Below are positions 7,566 through 15,671 of a stretch of DNA of 44,928 nt, one piece after another. The stretch spans positions 1-44,928 of the forward strand of contig CALAOB010000001.1 in the NCBI GenBank assembly GCA_937927445.1, in the 5' to 3' direction. The notes under the pieces were generated by a model that saw nothing but the letters and a program-made list of their open reading frames with translations, was not told the DNA's origin and searched no databases. Origin of the DNA: an uncultured Oribacterium sp. GTDB taxonomy: Bacteria; Bacillota; Clostridia; Lachnospirales; Lachnospiraceae. The translations under genes were made by a program, and so were the position numbers. Every line of letters begins with the position of its first letter. Within the stretch, counting starts at the first letter, position 1.

Positions 7566-8717
7566 TTATTCCTTCACATCCGTGGCGTCATCCGGGCCGA
7601 GCTCGATGATGTCGTCAGCATCCTTCGGGGTCGGTACGAGGTGGGCACGATCAGACAGACTGTGGTCGCCTGCATTGGCCCAATGCTGACGATCCGCAGC
7701 ACGGGTGGCGCGTCCATCCACAGAGCGTCCGTCGGCAGAGGCGGTCGGTAGACCGAAGCGCCGCGCGATGTAATCGTGGAGCGAGCCGGAGATATAGAAA
7801 ATGCCGAGGAGCAGCAGGATCTGCGGCATCACAAAGATGCTGAGGGCCGTGAGGAGGCCGTTCATGAGCTTCGCACGGGTCAGGAAGAGGCGGATCAGGA
7901 GCGAGATGGCGATCGCACCGAAGCACATCAGGATGATGTAGCCGACGATGCCGATGATCTGGATCAGGCTCTGGAGGATCGCGTTCTCGAGCGGCTTCGC
8001 GAAGGTGTAATTATAGGCGAAGAAGGCGAGGATGGACAGGGCGCCCAGCCAGCGCGGCGGGTAATACTCGATGATCGGCTTCGGCTGCGGTACCGCCACG
8101 TGCAGGCGACGCAGGATCAGAAGGCTCAGCTCATAGATGATGAAGCCCTGGACGGCACCGGTGAAGGCAACGGAAACGATCAGGATGCGCTTCAGGAAAT
8201 CCGGTGTCAGCATCTGCTGGAAGACGTCCATCTGGGCAGCGCCCTGCGCGGTCGCGCCGGCACCGGCGATTTTCTGAGCCGATTCGAGCGCCTGCGTCAT
8301 GATCGTCTGCATCTCGAGGACATCCTGATCGAGCGTCGTGCCCGAGATGACCGCGAGGAGGATGACATTGACCAGCTCCGTGATGATCGAGAGCAGCATC
8401 ACGAGGAGGAGGGTCCGGGTCATATCCTTCTTATCGTGGATACGGCTGCCGAGGATCATGCCGATGAAGGCCATGCAGGACGAGTAGATGAGCGTCGTCG
8501 GCAGACTGAAGAACACGGCCATCAGCGTGGACGCGATCCAGACCGCGAAGCTCGAGCGGAGACCGTAACGTGCGCCGTACGCGACCATCGGGATCGGCAG
8601 GATGAAGATGAGCGCGCCCTGAAACATGGAGCCGGTCTGGCGGTCGATCAGGAGCAGTATCGTAAAGAGCGCGGTGATCATCGCACCGAACGTGATTTTC
8701 TGAGTTTTCTGGTTCAA
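7566..8717 (-). CDS. YybS family (DUF2232) membrane protein
   Basis: 383 residues with about eight hydrophobic segments. The N-terminal half (ITFGAMITALFTILLLIDR, FILPIPMVAYGARYG, IGMILGSRIHDKK) has the look of the YybS/DUF2232 family, which is distantly related to ECF transporter S-components. Its function is unknown. The start codon is TTG with GAGG eight bases upstream. The last ~60 residues are polar and low in complexity (Asp-, Arg- and Ala-rich) and probably a cytoplasmic tail not shared by the family. In Bacilli yybS sits beside gdpP and rplI; here it does not, so no partner is suggested. Confidence 0.72.
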   Translation of the reverse strand: MNQKTQKITFGAMITALFTILLLIDRQTGSMFQGALIFILPIPMVAYGARYGLRSSFAVWIASTLMAVFFSLPTTLIYSSCMAFIGMILGSRIHDKKDMTRTLLLVMLLSIITELVNVILLAVISGTTLDQDVLEMQTIMTQALESAQKIAGAGATAQGAAQMDVFQQMLTPDFLKRILIVSVAFTGAVQGFIIYELSLLILRRLHVAVPQPKPIIEYYPPRWLGALSILAFFAYNYTFAKPLENAILQSLIQIIGIVGYIILMCFGAIAISLLIRLFLTRAKLMNGLLTALSIFVMPQILLLLGIFYISGSLHDYIARRFGLPTASADGRSVDGRATRAADRQHWANAGDHSLSDRAHLVPTPKDADDIIELGPDDATDVKE

Positions 8718-8863
8718 TATGTTTACCTCGATTCTGAATTCTCATAAATATATATCATATCACTGCCTGTTTTTCTCGGAATTTCAGAAGAATTATGCTG
8801 GAATTCCTGAGAGCAGAGTGTTATAGTCGGAACGTTTGAAATTTTTCATCACAGGAGTTCGCA

Positions 8864-9541
8864 ATGAAACTGATCAAATCAAGAAGAAACCTGTTGATTC
8901 ATCTTTGCATGGCCTTCATGGGCGGTTATGCCGGTATGTACGGCATCCTGGTCCGTGGCTCGTTCGGACAGGCCATCACCTCGAATCTCGCAAATGTCTT
9001 CCGGCATCTGCTGCTCGGGGACAATGTAGAGGACGCGTTGTTCCGCGCCGGTGCGCTGCTTGTCTTTCTGTTTTCACTTGCACTTACACATATCCTTCAG
9101 ATGAAGGACCGTCGCACCGCGGAAATCACCTGCCTCGTATCACAGCTTGCCTGCATCCTGATTTCGGCAGCGATCCCGGAATCCACCCAGGGTGCACTGG
9201 CGCTCTATCCGATTTTTTTCCTGACCGGTATCCAGTGGGGCACCTTCACCGGTGCCGAGGGCTTCAACAGCGCGACGATCTTCTGCTCGAATAATTCGAA
9301 GCAGGCACTCTTCGGCTGGATCGACTATATCCTCACAGGAAAGCACGAAAGCTTCAGGCAGGGTCTCTTCTACACCGCGACCCTCGCCTTCTTCTATGTC
9401 GCCGTCGTCATCTCCGTCTTCATGAGTGACCGCTTCGGCGCGCACGCCATCCTCCTCGAGCTTCTGCCGCTCGCGATGGTCTCCGGCGTCTGGCTCGTCA
9501 ACGACCGCGCCGCCGCGAAGGACGTGGCGCTCGCTGCGTGA
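8864..9541 (+). CDS. DUF1275 (YoaK family) membrane protein
   Basis: 225 residues with six predicted membrane segments. Conserved DUF1275 features are GGYAGMYGILVRGSFGQAIT and SNLANVFRHLL near the N-terminus, and QWGTFTGAEGFNSATIF in the middle. YoaK-type proteins are uncharacterised and possibly transporters. AGGAG lies seven bases before the ATG. The gene is divergent from the yybS-like gene. It stands alone and ends before a terminator at 9570. The family call is good; function is unknown. Confidence 0.82.
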   Translation: MKLIKSRRNLLIHLCMAFMGGYAGMYGILVRGSFGQAITSNLANVFRHLLLGDNVEDALFRAGALLVFLFSLALTHILQMKDRRTAEITCLVSQLACILISAAIPESTQGALALYPIFFLTGIQWGTFTGAEGFNSATIFCSNNSKQALFGWIDYILTGKHESFRQGLFYTATLAFFYVAVVISVFMSDRFGAHAILLELLPLAMVSGVWLVNDRAAAKDVALAA

Positions 9542-9569
9542 CAAAAATGAAATCGTAACGCTTATATAT

Positions 9570-9604
9570 ATGGCTGCCGCACCAATTGGTGCGACAGCCA
9601 TTTT
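9570..9604 (+). terminator. Terminator after DUF1275 gene
   Basis: ATGGCTG-CGCACC arms with their complement enclose an AATT loop (one mismatch in the stem) and are followed by TTTT. It also lies just downstream of the CYTH gene on the other strand and may serve both. Confidence 0.75.
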
Positions 9605-9617
9605 GATTTCCAGGGCT

Positions 9618-10223
9618 TCATGCCTGCTGCAGGCGGGTCGTCATCCAGTAGGCGCCCATTGACTGTCCTGGTTGCTCGGTAACGTCGTCCGTGAGATACT
9701 CGCCGAGGCCGACCGAAGTCGGGTCGAAGGCCCGCGCCTCGTCCTCGCTTCCGAACTCGACTTCCGCATACCAGAATTCGGTCGGCGCGCCCTCATCCAC
9801 ATGATTCACCTCAAGCTGATGTCCGTCCGGCAGCTGATAGGTCCGGCGGAGCTTCGGGATCAGTGGCAGGCCGATGAGATCCTCGAGCTCGCGGAAGCGT
9901 GCCTCCTCGATCGGGAACTCGATTTCCTTCCGGCTGAGCCGCCCCTTTGACTTGAAGCAGAGGATAAATTCGTCCTTCAGCGGCTTCGTCGGACACTGCG
10001 CCGCGGAGTCTTCCGCGCCGGCTGTGTTCTGCGCTGCGCCGTCCTGTGGTATTGCCTGGCTCTGCGCCAGCGCGCCATCACTCAACATCAGCAGCTTCTC
10101 CTCGCGGATCCGCACGGTCGGTCGCACCGACACATAGCCCTGCCGCATCTCCTCTTCCTTCCGTAGCGGGTAGCCCTCCGGCCAGCCCTGCACCATCCAC
10201 TTACGCTCGATTTCCATTCCCAT
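9618..10223 (-). CDS. CYTH domain protein (triphosphate tunnel metalloenzyme family)
   Basis: 201 residues. The N-terminal EIERKW motif is diagnostic of CYTH/TTM proteins, which hydrolyse inorganic or organic triphosphates within a charged beta tunnel. Further tunnel strands are seen in VRIREEK, ILCFKSKGRLSRKEIEFPI, KLRRTYQL and EVEFGSEDEA. A Gln/Ala-rich insert (residues ~51-80) separates the second and third strands and is unusual. AGAGGTAG lies upstream; starting at Met3 is also possible. Likely polyphosphate/tripolyphosphatase or thiamine-triphosphatase-like; the substrate is not resolved. A 37-codon ORF ends 10 bases before it. Confidence 0.85.
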   Translation of the reverse strand: MGMEIERKWMVQGWPEGYPLRKEEEMRQGYVSVRPTVRIREEKLLMLSDGALAQSQAIPQDGAAQNTAGAEDSAAQCPTKPLKDEFILCFKSKGRLSRKEIEFPIEEARFRELEDLIGLPLIPKLRRTYQLPDGHQLEVNHVDEGAPTEFWYAEVEFGSEDEARAFDPTSVGLGEYLTDDVTEQPGQSMGAYWMTTRLQQA

Positions 10224-10233
10224 ATTTCTACCT

Positions 10234-10347
10234 CTAATCTATATTCTGGTTCAATGCTTCCGACCGCCACTTCGTCACGTAGCGATCGGGATCCTCCCCG
10301 CCGATGCTCTCGTACAGTCCGGCCATCTGTGTCGTGGACGTCAGCAT
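10234..10347 (-). CDS. Possible 37-aa ORF in frame with tauE after its TGA
   Basis: From ATG at 10347 the minus strand encodes 37 residues, MLTSTTQMAGLYESIGGEDP and a charged remainder ending EALNQNID. Codon choice (GAG, CGC, TAC, GTG, AAG) looks coding and unlike random sequence. No ribosome binding site precedes the ATG. The frame is the same as tauE: after the tauE TGA five codons lead directly into this ATG, so the stretch could be a lost or readthrough C-terminal extension. Its TAG lies within the ribosome binding region of the CYTH gene. I do not recognise the peptide. Confidence 0.35.
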   Translation of the reverse strand: MLTSTTQMAGLYESIGGEDPDRYVTKWRSEALNQNID

Positions 10348-10359
10348 TGGCTGACCATA

Positions 10360-11136
10360 TCAGGCGAGGAACTGAAAGCCCATCACGACGATGCCGAGGA
10401 TCACCAGGATGACGCCGGTCGCCTGATTCAGGGTCTTCGCGGACGCACGGTTTGCGAAGACGGCGGCGATTCGCGCCCAGATAAAGGTGAACACGATGCA
10501 CAGTACCCAGACGGTCACATCCGGCATACCGCCGATCGCGAAGTGCGAAACCGCGCCGGTCAGCGCCGTGAAGGTCATGATGAAGACGCTGGTACCCACG
10601 GCGGTCTTCAGCTCGTAGCCGAGGACGGAGGTGAGAATCAGCAGCATCATCATACCACCACCGGCACCGATGAAGCCACAGATAAATCCGATCAGAACAC
10701 CGCAGATGACGGACTGGATGGCCCGCTTCTGCGCGGACACGCCCTGCATGGACTCCTTCGTCGTCATGACCGGACGCACGATGAACTTGATACCGAGCAG
10801 GAAGGTCATGAAGACAGAGAAGCTGCCCATGGTCGCGGACGGCACGAGGGAGGAAATATAGCTGCCGATAACAGTGAACATCAGCACACTGATCATCATG
10901 ATGATGCCGTTTTTGATATCGAGATTTTTATTTTTCCCGTAGGTGTAGGCCGAGACCGCGCTCGCCAGCACATCCGATGAGAGGGCAATGCCGACGGCCA
11001 TATACGGGTCCATGCCGAGGAAGGTGACGAGCATCGGTGTGATCACGGCGGCCGCGCTCATCCCCGCGAAGCCCGTGCCGAGGCCGGCGCCCATGCCGGC
11101 GAAAAAGGTAACGATAATAGCAAAAAGAAGTGACAT
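10360..11136 (-). CDS. TauE/SafE family anion/sulfite exporter
   Basis: 258 residues with eight hydrophobic segments and the duplicated TauE/SafE layout: GMGAGLGTGFAGMSAAAVITP in the first half and GFICGFIGAGGGMMMLLILT in the second. Family members export sulfite, sulfoacetate and other sulfur-containing acids. It lies three bases after a MarR gene whose final codons contain its GGAGG ribosome binding site, so the two form an operon. A bile salt hydrolase is encoded divergently on the far side of marR, which makes a link with taurine-derived sulfur plausible but unproven. Confidence 0.88.
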   Translation of the reverse strand: MSLLFAIIVTFFAGMGAGLGTGFAGMSAAAVITPMLVTFLGMDPYMAVGIALSSDVLASAVSAYTYGKNKNLDIKNGIIMMISVLMFTVIGSYISSLVPSATMGSFSVFMTFLLGIKFIVRPVMTTKESMQGVSAQKRAIQSVICGVLIGFICGFIGAGGGMMMLLILTSVLGYELKTAVGTSVFIMTFTALTGAVSHFAIGGMPDVTVWVLCIVFTFIWARIAAVFANRASAKTLNQATGVILVILGIVVMGFQFLA

Positions 11137-11139
11137 AAA

Positions 11140-11562
11140 CTAAGCCTCCGTATTTTTTATATTCTTTTCCATCTGCATCAGCGCCGTGCGAAACGCAGCG
11201 AGCGTCGTTTCATCGATGCCCTGCAGCATCGTGTCGATGAACTGCTTCTGCACTGCGCGGCCCCGCTCGACGATCGGTGCCGCCTTCTCCGTGAGCTCGA
11301 GCTCTACCTTCCGGCGGTCATGCGCGACCTCGCGGCGCACGAGCAGCCCTTCCTGAACCAGACGGTCGACGTTGATCGACACGAGGTTCGCCTTGATCCG
11401 GCGGATCTCCACGATATCCCGCGCACTCTTGTACTCCGGATGATTCGCGAGAAACATCAGGATATCAAACGCCGTCTGCGGGATATCCAGCTCATGGCAG
11501 AGCGCCTTACAGCTCCGCGTATACGCCCGGCTGATCTTATCTGCAAAAGAAATATCGAACAT
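11140..11562 (-). CDS. MarR family transcriptional regulator
   Basis: 140 residues from the ATG at 11562, chosen because GGAGG lies six bases before it; an upstream in-frame ATG at 11598 lacks such a site and would place the N-terminus in the operator region. The winged helix-turn-helix is visible from TAFDILMFLANHPEYKSARD through INVDRLVQEGLLVRREVAHDRRKVELELT, with the DRR wing typical of MarR. It probably controls itself and the downstream TauE-type exporter through the dyad at 11583-11596. Ligand unknown. Confidence 0.9.
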   Translation of the reverse strand: MFDISFADKISRAYTRSCKALCHELDIPQTAFDILMFLANHPEYKSARDIVEIRRIKANLVSINVDRLVQEGLLVRREVAHDRRKVELELTEKAAPIVERGRAVQKQFIDTMLQGIDETTLAAFRTALMQMEKNIKNTEA

Positions 11563-11582
11563 AATTCCTCCATTTTTGATTA

Positions 11583-11631
11583 GTTCATTTTTGAACAATC
11601 GGAGTATAGAACGATTTTACGAAGATGTAAA
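11583..11631 (-). promoter_or_regulatory. marR-tauE promoter with candidate operator
   Basis: TTTACA (11631-11626), a 17-bp spacer and TATACT (11608-11603) on the minus strand. Immediately downstream a 14-bp dyad GTTCATTTTTGAAC (11583-11596) lies between the likely start site and the marR ribosome binding site, as expected for MarR autorepression. Confidence 0.7.
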
Positions 11632-11640
11632 GAGGGAGGC

Positions 11641-11817
11641 ATGAAACCAACTGTTAAATTTCTGTGAAGCTATGGATTCTCCTGCCGCTGCGATCTACAA
11701 TCGCTTTATCATTTATCCGAGGCCGAACGTAAGGATTTTATCCCCCTGCACGCGTGGCGCACAGTACGTAAATACGTGCAGGCCTCGGGCGACGTTTCAT
11801 CGAACGTATATTTATAA
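11641..11817 (+). pseudogene. Small ORF interrupted by in-frame TGA
   Basis: GAGGGAGGC directly precedes an ATG at 11641 that reads MKPTVKFL then TGA (11665-11667). The same frame then stays open for 49 codons with protein-like content, including LSEAERKDFIPLHAW and VRKYVQASGDVSS, ending in TAA at 11815. The simplest view is a decayed small gene with a nonsense mutation (for example CGA to TGA); recoding of UGA cannot be excluded. It is divergent from marR and ends 28 bp before the bile salt hydrolase. I do not recognise the product. Confidence 0.35.
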
Positions 11818-11845
11818 ACATTGGCGAAAGGAGTTTAAAGAGACG

Positions 11846-12832
11846 ATGTGTACAGCAGCAACCTATAAGACGAAGGATTTTTACATCGGCAGAACGCTCG
11901 ATTATGAGTTTTCCTATGGTGAAGAGGTGACGGTCACGCCGCGAAACTATCCGTTCCGGTTCCGCCACGCCGGTGAGCTGAAGTCTCACTATGCGATCAT
12001 CGGCATGGCCTTCGTGGCCGGCGGCTACCCGCTTTACTATGATGGCGTGAACGAGAAGGGCCTCGGCATGGCAGGTCTTAATTTCGTGGGCAATGCGGTC
12101 TATCAGGATGCCCTCCCGGATGTGCCAGCGGAGACCGATCAGGTCGCGCAGTTCGAATTTATCCCGTGGATTCTCGCGCAGTGTGCGACGGTCGACGATG
12201 CCAGAACGAAGCTCGCGACACTGCGGCTTCTGAAAACACCGTTCAGTGAGCAGCTGCCGGCAGCACAGCTCCACTGGATCATCGCAGACAGGGACGAGTG
12301 CATCGTCGTCGAGTCGATGGCGGATGGACTTCATGTATATGATAACCCGGTCGGTGTCATGACAAATAATCCGCCGTTCCCGAACCAGATGTTCGCGCTC
12401 AATAACTACCCGGGTGTTTCCCGGAAGCAGCCGGAGGCGACCTTCGCCGGTGTTCTCCCGCTTCAGGCCTACAGCCGTGGTATGGGCGGCTTGGGTATCC
12501 CGGGTGATCTGTCGAGCCAGTCCCGTTTCGTGAAGGTTGCCTTCACGAAGCTCAGCTCTCTTTCGGCGGATGACGAGCGCTCCAGCGTAAGCCAGTTCTT
12601 CCATATCCTCGGCTCCGTCGACCAGCAGCGAGGCTGCTGTGAGGTTGCTGAAGACAAGTATGAGATCACGATTTACACCTCCTGCTGCAACGCAACGAAG
12701 GGCATCTACTACTACACGACCTACGACAATCACCAGATCCACGCCGTTGACATGCACCACGAAGACCTTGACGGGAGCGAACTTCACCGCTACCCGATCG
12801 AACTCGAAGGCGAGGTAAAGTGGATGAACTGA
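11846..12832 (+). CDS. Bile salt hydrolase / linear amide C-N hydrolase
   Basis: 328 residues from ATG at 11846, giving an MCTAAT N-terminus: removal of Met exposes the nucleophile Cys2 of the Ntn-hydrolase fold. An upstream in-frame ATG would bury that cysteine and is rejected. Family residues are present at the expected places: R16, D19, N79 (AGLNF), N174 (VMTNNP) and R227 (SQSRF). GLGMAGLNF and GGLGIPGDLSS are typical of choloylglycine hydrolases. It would deconjugate glycine- or taurine-linked bile acids in the cytoplasm; penicillin V acylase activity is an alternative. GGAG lies 12 bases upstream, rather far. It is divergent from marR-tauE. Confidence 0.92.
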   Translation: MCTAATYKTKDFYIGRTLDYEFSYGEEVTVTPRNYPFRFRHAGELKSHYAIIGMAFVAGGYPLYYDGVNEKGLGMAGLNFVGNAVYQDALPDVPAETDQVAQFEFIPWILAQCATVDDARTKLATLRLLKTPFSEQLPAAQLHWIIADRDECIVVESMADGLHVYDNPVGVMTNNPPFPNQMFALNNYPGVSRKQPEATFAGVLPLQAYSRGMGGLGIPGDLSSQSRFVKVAFTKLSSLSADDERSSVSQFFHILGSVDQQRGCCEVAEDKYEITIYTSCCNATKGIYYYTTYDNHQIHAVDMHHEDLDGSELHRYPIELEGEVKWMN

Positions 12833-12947
12833 TCTTAGCAAATCCATTATGAACCAATAAACGTATAGCCCTTCCAGGGGAGCCCGTACTTTTTCTAAGA
12901 GGCGCGAACGCCATATCTCTTTAGAGAAGAATCCACAGAAAACAGCC

Positions 12948-12985
12948 AATGCCCCGCGGTGGACCATCATCCACCGCGGGGCATT
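12948..12985. terminator. Bidirectional terminator between convergent genes
   Basis: A perfect 15-bp stem (AATGCCCCGCGGTGG and complement) with an 8-base loop at 12963-12970. It lies between the bile salt hydrolase (+) and the GntP-type permease (-). Flanking U-tracts are weak on both strands. The 12833-12947 stretch has no other feature I can support. Confidence 0.75.
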
Positions 12986-13009
12986 GTGATTCTGTTGAAG
13001 ATTCTTTCG

Positions 13010-14353
13010 TTAATGTACGAAGATCAGTGACAGGATGAAGACGACGATGATCGTCGTGACACCCATGACCGCCGTCATACCGGTCTGGCACTTATATGCG
13101 TCCTTCGTATCCATATCGGAGAACTGCGATACAACCCAGAAGTAAGAGTCATTGGCATGCGAAACCGTCATGGAGCCGGCACCGATCGCCATGATGACCA
13201 GTACCTTTGCGAGAGGAGATGTGAAGCCGAGGGCCGGCATCATTGGCGCAATCATCGCCGAGGTCGTGATCATCGCAACGGTGGATGCACCCATCGCCGT
13301 CTTCAGAAGAGCGGCGATGATAAATGGAAGGAAGACACCGACGCCGAGGCCGAGCAGCGATGCACTGAGCGCATCCGCGATCGGAAGCTTCTGAAGGATG
13401 GCACCGAAGGATCCGCCGGCGCCGGTGATCGCCAGGATACCTGCCGAGTTGGTGACGCCCTCGGTGATCCACTTCAGCGCGTTCTCCTTTTCACTCTTTG
13501 GAATCAGGGTCATGGAAAGGAACACACCGATGATCAGTGCGATGACCGGGTTACCGATGAAGGAGACGAAGGTCTTCACGGCACCGGAACCGAATGGTGC
13601 ACTTGGGAAATCGCCGACGGACTTCAGGGCGATCAGGATGATTGGAAGAAGAATCGGGGAGAAGCTGTGCAGTGCACCTGGCAGCTGACCGTACTTCTCC
13701 ATCAGCTCATCGACGGTATACTCCGGGTTCGCCGGGATATCGATCTTACTGGAAACCTTGTTTGCATACACCAGTGCAGAAGCCACGGCCGGAATGGAAA
13801 CCAGAAGTCCGACGAGAATCGTGAGTCCAAGGTCGGCCTCCAGTGTGCCTGCCATCGCAATCGGGCCCGGTGTCGGCGGTACCAGACAGTGGGTCGCATA
13901 GAGACCACCGGACAGTGCCGTCGCCATCACTGCGAGGGAAATGTTACTGCGGTTTGCCAGTGCCTTCGAAATCGGGCTCAGAATAACGAAACCGGAATCA
14001 CAGAATACCGGGATACCGGTGATGTAGCCGGTGATACCCATCGTCAGGACACTTCGATCCTTGCCGACGATCTTCAGAATCGAATTTGCCATCGTCAGCG
14101 CGGCACCCGTCTTCTCCAGAATCGTTCCGATGATTGTTCCACAGAGAATGACGATACCGATGCTTGCGAGGATATTACCGAAACCGCTCTTTACGGTATC
14201 GATAACCTCGCCCGCCGGAATACCACATACAAGACCAACTAAAATCGCAATCACGGTCAGCACCAGGAACGGGTGCATGTTGAATTTTGAAATCGCGATG
14301 ACCATACATACAACTGCTAAAAATATAACGCCAAAAATGAATAAACCAGACAC
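13010..14353 (-). CDS. GntP family gluconate/organic acid:H+ symporter
   Basis: 447 residues with about twelve membrane segments. GntP features include ITGIPVFCDSGFVILSPI and ATHCLVPPTPGPIAMAG, plus AMGASTVAMITTSAMIAP near the C-terminus. Members import gluconate, glycerate or related hydroxy acids. I start at GTG 14353 because AGGAGG is seven bases before it; the ATG at 14359 is only one base after the Shine-Dalgarno. An MBL-fold gene and a small disrupted ORF lie upstream in the same direction. No kinase is adjacent, so the substrate is not defined. Confidence 0.92.
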   Translation of the reverse strand: MSGLFIFGVIFLAVVCMVIAISKFNMHPFLVLTVIAILVGLVCGIPAGEVIDTVKSGFGNILASIGIVILCGTIIGTILEKTGAALTMANSILKIVGKDRSVLTMGITGYITGIPVFCDSGFVILSPISKALANRSNISLAVMATALSGGLYATHCLVPPTPGPIAMAGTLEADLGLTILVGLLVSIPAVASALVYANKVSSKIDIPANPEYTVDELMEKYGQLPGALHSFSPILLPIILIALKSVGDFPSAPFGSGAVKTFVSFIGNPVIALIIGVFLSMTLIPKSEKENALKWITEGVTNSAGILAITGAGGSFGAILQKLPIADALSASLLGLGVGVFLPFIIAALLKTAMGASTVAMITTSAMIAPMMPALGFTSPLAKVLVIMAIGAGSMTVSHANDSYFWVVSQFSDMDTKDAYKCQTGMTAVMGVTTIIVVFILSLIFVH

Positions 14354-14374
14354 TTTCATACCTCCTTTTATTTT

Positions 14375-14664
14375 TTAAAAATTCTGGTTCCAGTACTCCT
14401 GCAGCAGCCGTTCCTTCATCTCCCGTACGGCCCGATCGCCGCCATAGCTGATGAAGCGCCCCAGCAGATAACGCATCCTGCACGAATGCTCTTCGAGATT
14501 CTGAATTTCCCCTCCCTTCATCTCTTTCATTATCATCACTTCACGCATACCTTCCGGTATTTCGTTCATCGTTTTACATATACCGCTGATGACGGTCCGC
14601 CAGCCAGGATGCGAACGGATCTCCGCGATCAGCTTCCCGATACGATTCTGGCTATTCCTTTCAT
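14375..14664 (-). pseudogene. Small ORF with apparent -1 frameshift, upstream of the GntP gene
   Basis: A well-placed GGAGAG precedes ATG 14664, which reads MKGIARIVSGS then TGA at 14631-14629. In the -1 frame from the same point the sequence continues as KLIAEIRSHPGWRTVISGIC and on through MNEIPEGMREVMIMKEM to a stop at 14375, about 96 residues in total. Joining occurs at GGGAAGC, which is only a partial slippery site. Either a frameshift inactivated the gene, or the downstream frame starts at ATG 14569 (64 residues). The product is charged, probably helical and not recognised. It lies 15 bp after the MBL gene and 21 bp before the GntP start, so it belongs to that operon. Confidence 0.45.
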
Positions 14665-14679
14665 GTCACTCTCCGAAAT

Positions 14680-15501
14680 TCACAGGAACATGCAGTCCCC
14701 TGCGCCGAGATAGCAGTGCCGGATGTCCGGACGGGCGTCCAGCATCTCCTGGAGCAGTTCACCGGAACAGTGATTGAAACCGATCAGACGGACACCCATG
14801 GCCTTCATCTCATCCAGTGTCTTTTCGATGCGCGACTGGTCTGCCTCTACGAGGTGCGTACCGCCGAAGACCGCATACACCGGTCGATGAAAGCGCGCCT
14901 GCACGGACTTCAGAATATTCAGAATACCCGGATGACTGCAGCCCACGATGACGACGAGTCCCTCCGGCCGCGTCAGCACGAGACAGACTTCATCTGAAAA
15001 ATCATCCTGCTTCCAGCCCTCCTGATCCCGGAGCACGAAGCGCTCCGGAATCGTCTCGAAATCATGCGTCCGCTGGAAGCCACCGACGACATAGCAGTCG
15101 TCCTCCAGCTTCATCATCTCACGACAGATGCGATGATCGATCCGGCGTTCCTCCAGCCAGCGCTCATCGAAGCTGCAGCCGAGGTACGTCGCCTTCATCC
15201 CATCAAACGCATATTTTTCCTCGAAGTAACCGTCCCCCGTAATCAGCGGGCAGTTCAGCCCGCCCTCGTAAAAGTCCGGATATCCACCGCCGTGGTCATA
15301 GTGCCCATGACTTCCGACGGCGTAATCGATCGATTTGAGATCTACGTTCAGCTTTACGGCATTGTCATACGCAGCCCGACCGGCGCCGAAATCGAAGAGG
15401 ACCTTCGTCGTCCCGGTGTCCAGCAGAAACGACAGCCCATGCTCGGCTGTCAGCGCCTTCTGCTCGCTACGGTGGTTATCCATGATTGCGGTCAGCTTCA
15501 C
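14680..15501 (-). CDS. MBL-fold metallohydrolase (COG1237-like)
   Basis: 273 residues from GTG at 15501, chosen since GGAGGT lies six bases before it; the ATG at 15528 has no such site. The zinc-binding HxHxDH motif is SHGHYDHGGG (H65, H67, D69, H70), with later ligands in VVIVGCSHPGI and FGGTHL, and GFNHCSGE near the end. The layout matches the COG1237 group, related to dihydropterin ribofuranosyl-aminobenzene phosphate synthases, whose bacterial roles are unclear. It is followed by the disrupted ORF and the GntP permease. Its upstream region holds a 32-bp tandem repeat. Confidence 0.87.
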   Translation of the reverse strand: MKLTAIMDNHRSEQKALTAEHGLSFLLDTGTTKVLFDFGAGRAAYDNAVKLNVDLKSIDYAVGSHGHYDHGGGYPDFYEGGLNCPLITGDGYFEEKYAFDGMKATYLGCSFDERWLEERRIDHRICREMMKLEDDCYVVGGFQRTHDFETIPERFVLRDQEGWKQDDFSDEVCLVLTRPEGLVVIVGCSHPGILNILKSVQARFHRPVYAVFGGTHLVEADQSRIEKTLDEMKAMGVRLIGFNHCSGELLQEMLDARPDIRHCYLGAGDCMFL

Positions 15502-15598
15502 ATCCACACCTCCATTTTCAGTTGTCAATTCACGATCTGTTCTGATGGCTCTATTATTGCACTTTCGGGGATGGCTTTCATTGTGCTACAGTACAAAT

Positions 15599-15644
15599 AA
15601 ATCCGCTGAATTTTAGTGAAATTTGCAGATATCTGCGCGGATTT
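15599..15644. other. Nested inverted repeat upstream of MBL gene
   Basis: AAATCCGC (15599-15606) and GCGGATTT (15637-15644) enclose a perfect 12-bp palindrome GCAGATATCTGC (15625-15636). It lies about 100 bp before the MBL start, within the 386-bp gap 15502-15887, and may be an operator or a hairpin. Confidence 0.4.
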
Positions 15645-15671
15645 TATTTTCTGTAACAAAACAAAGCATCC

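Noticed and set aside
11672..11845. N-terminal extension of the bile salt hydrolase
   Set aside because: Would place 58 residues before the catalytic Cys2, which must be N-terminal after Met removal; the stretch reads better as the remnant ORF in another frame.
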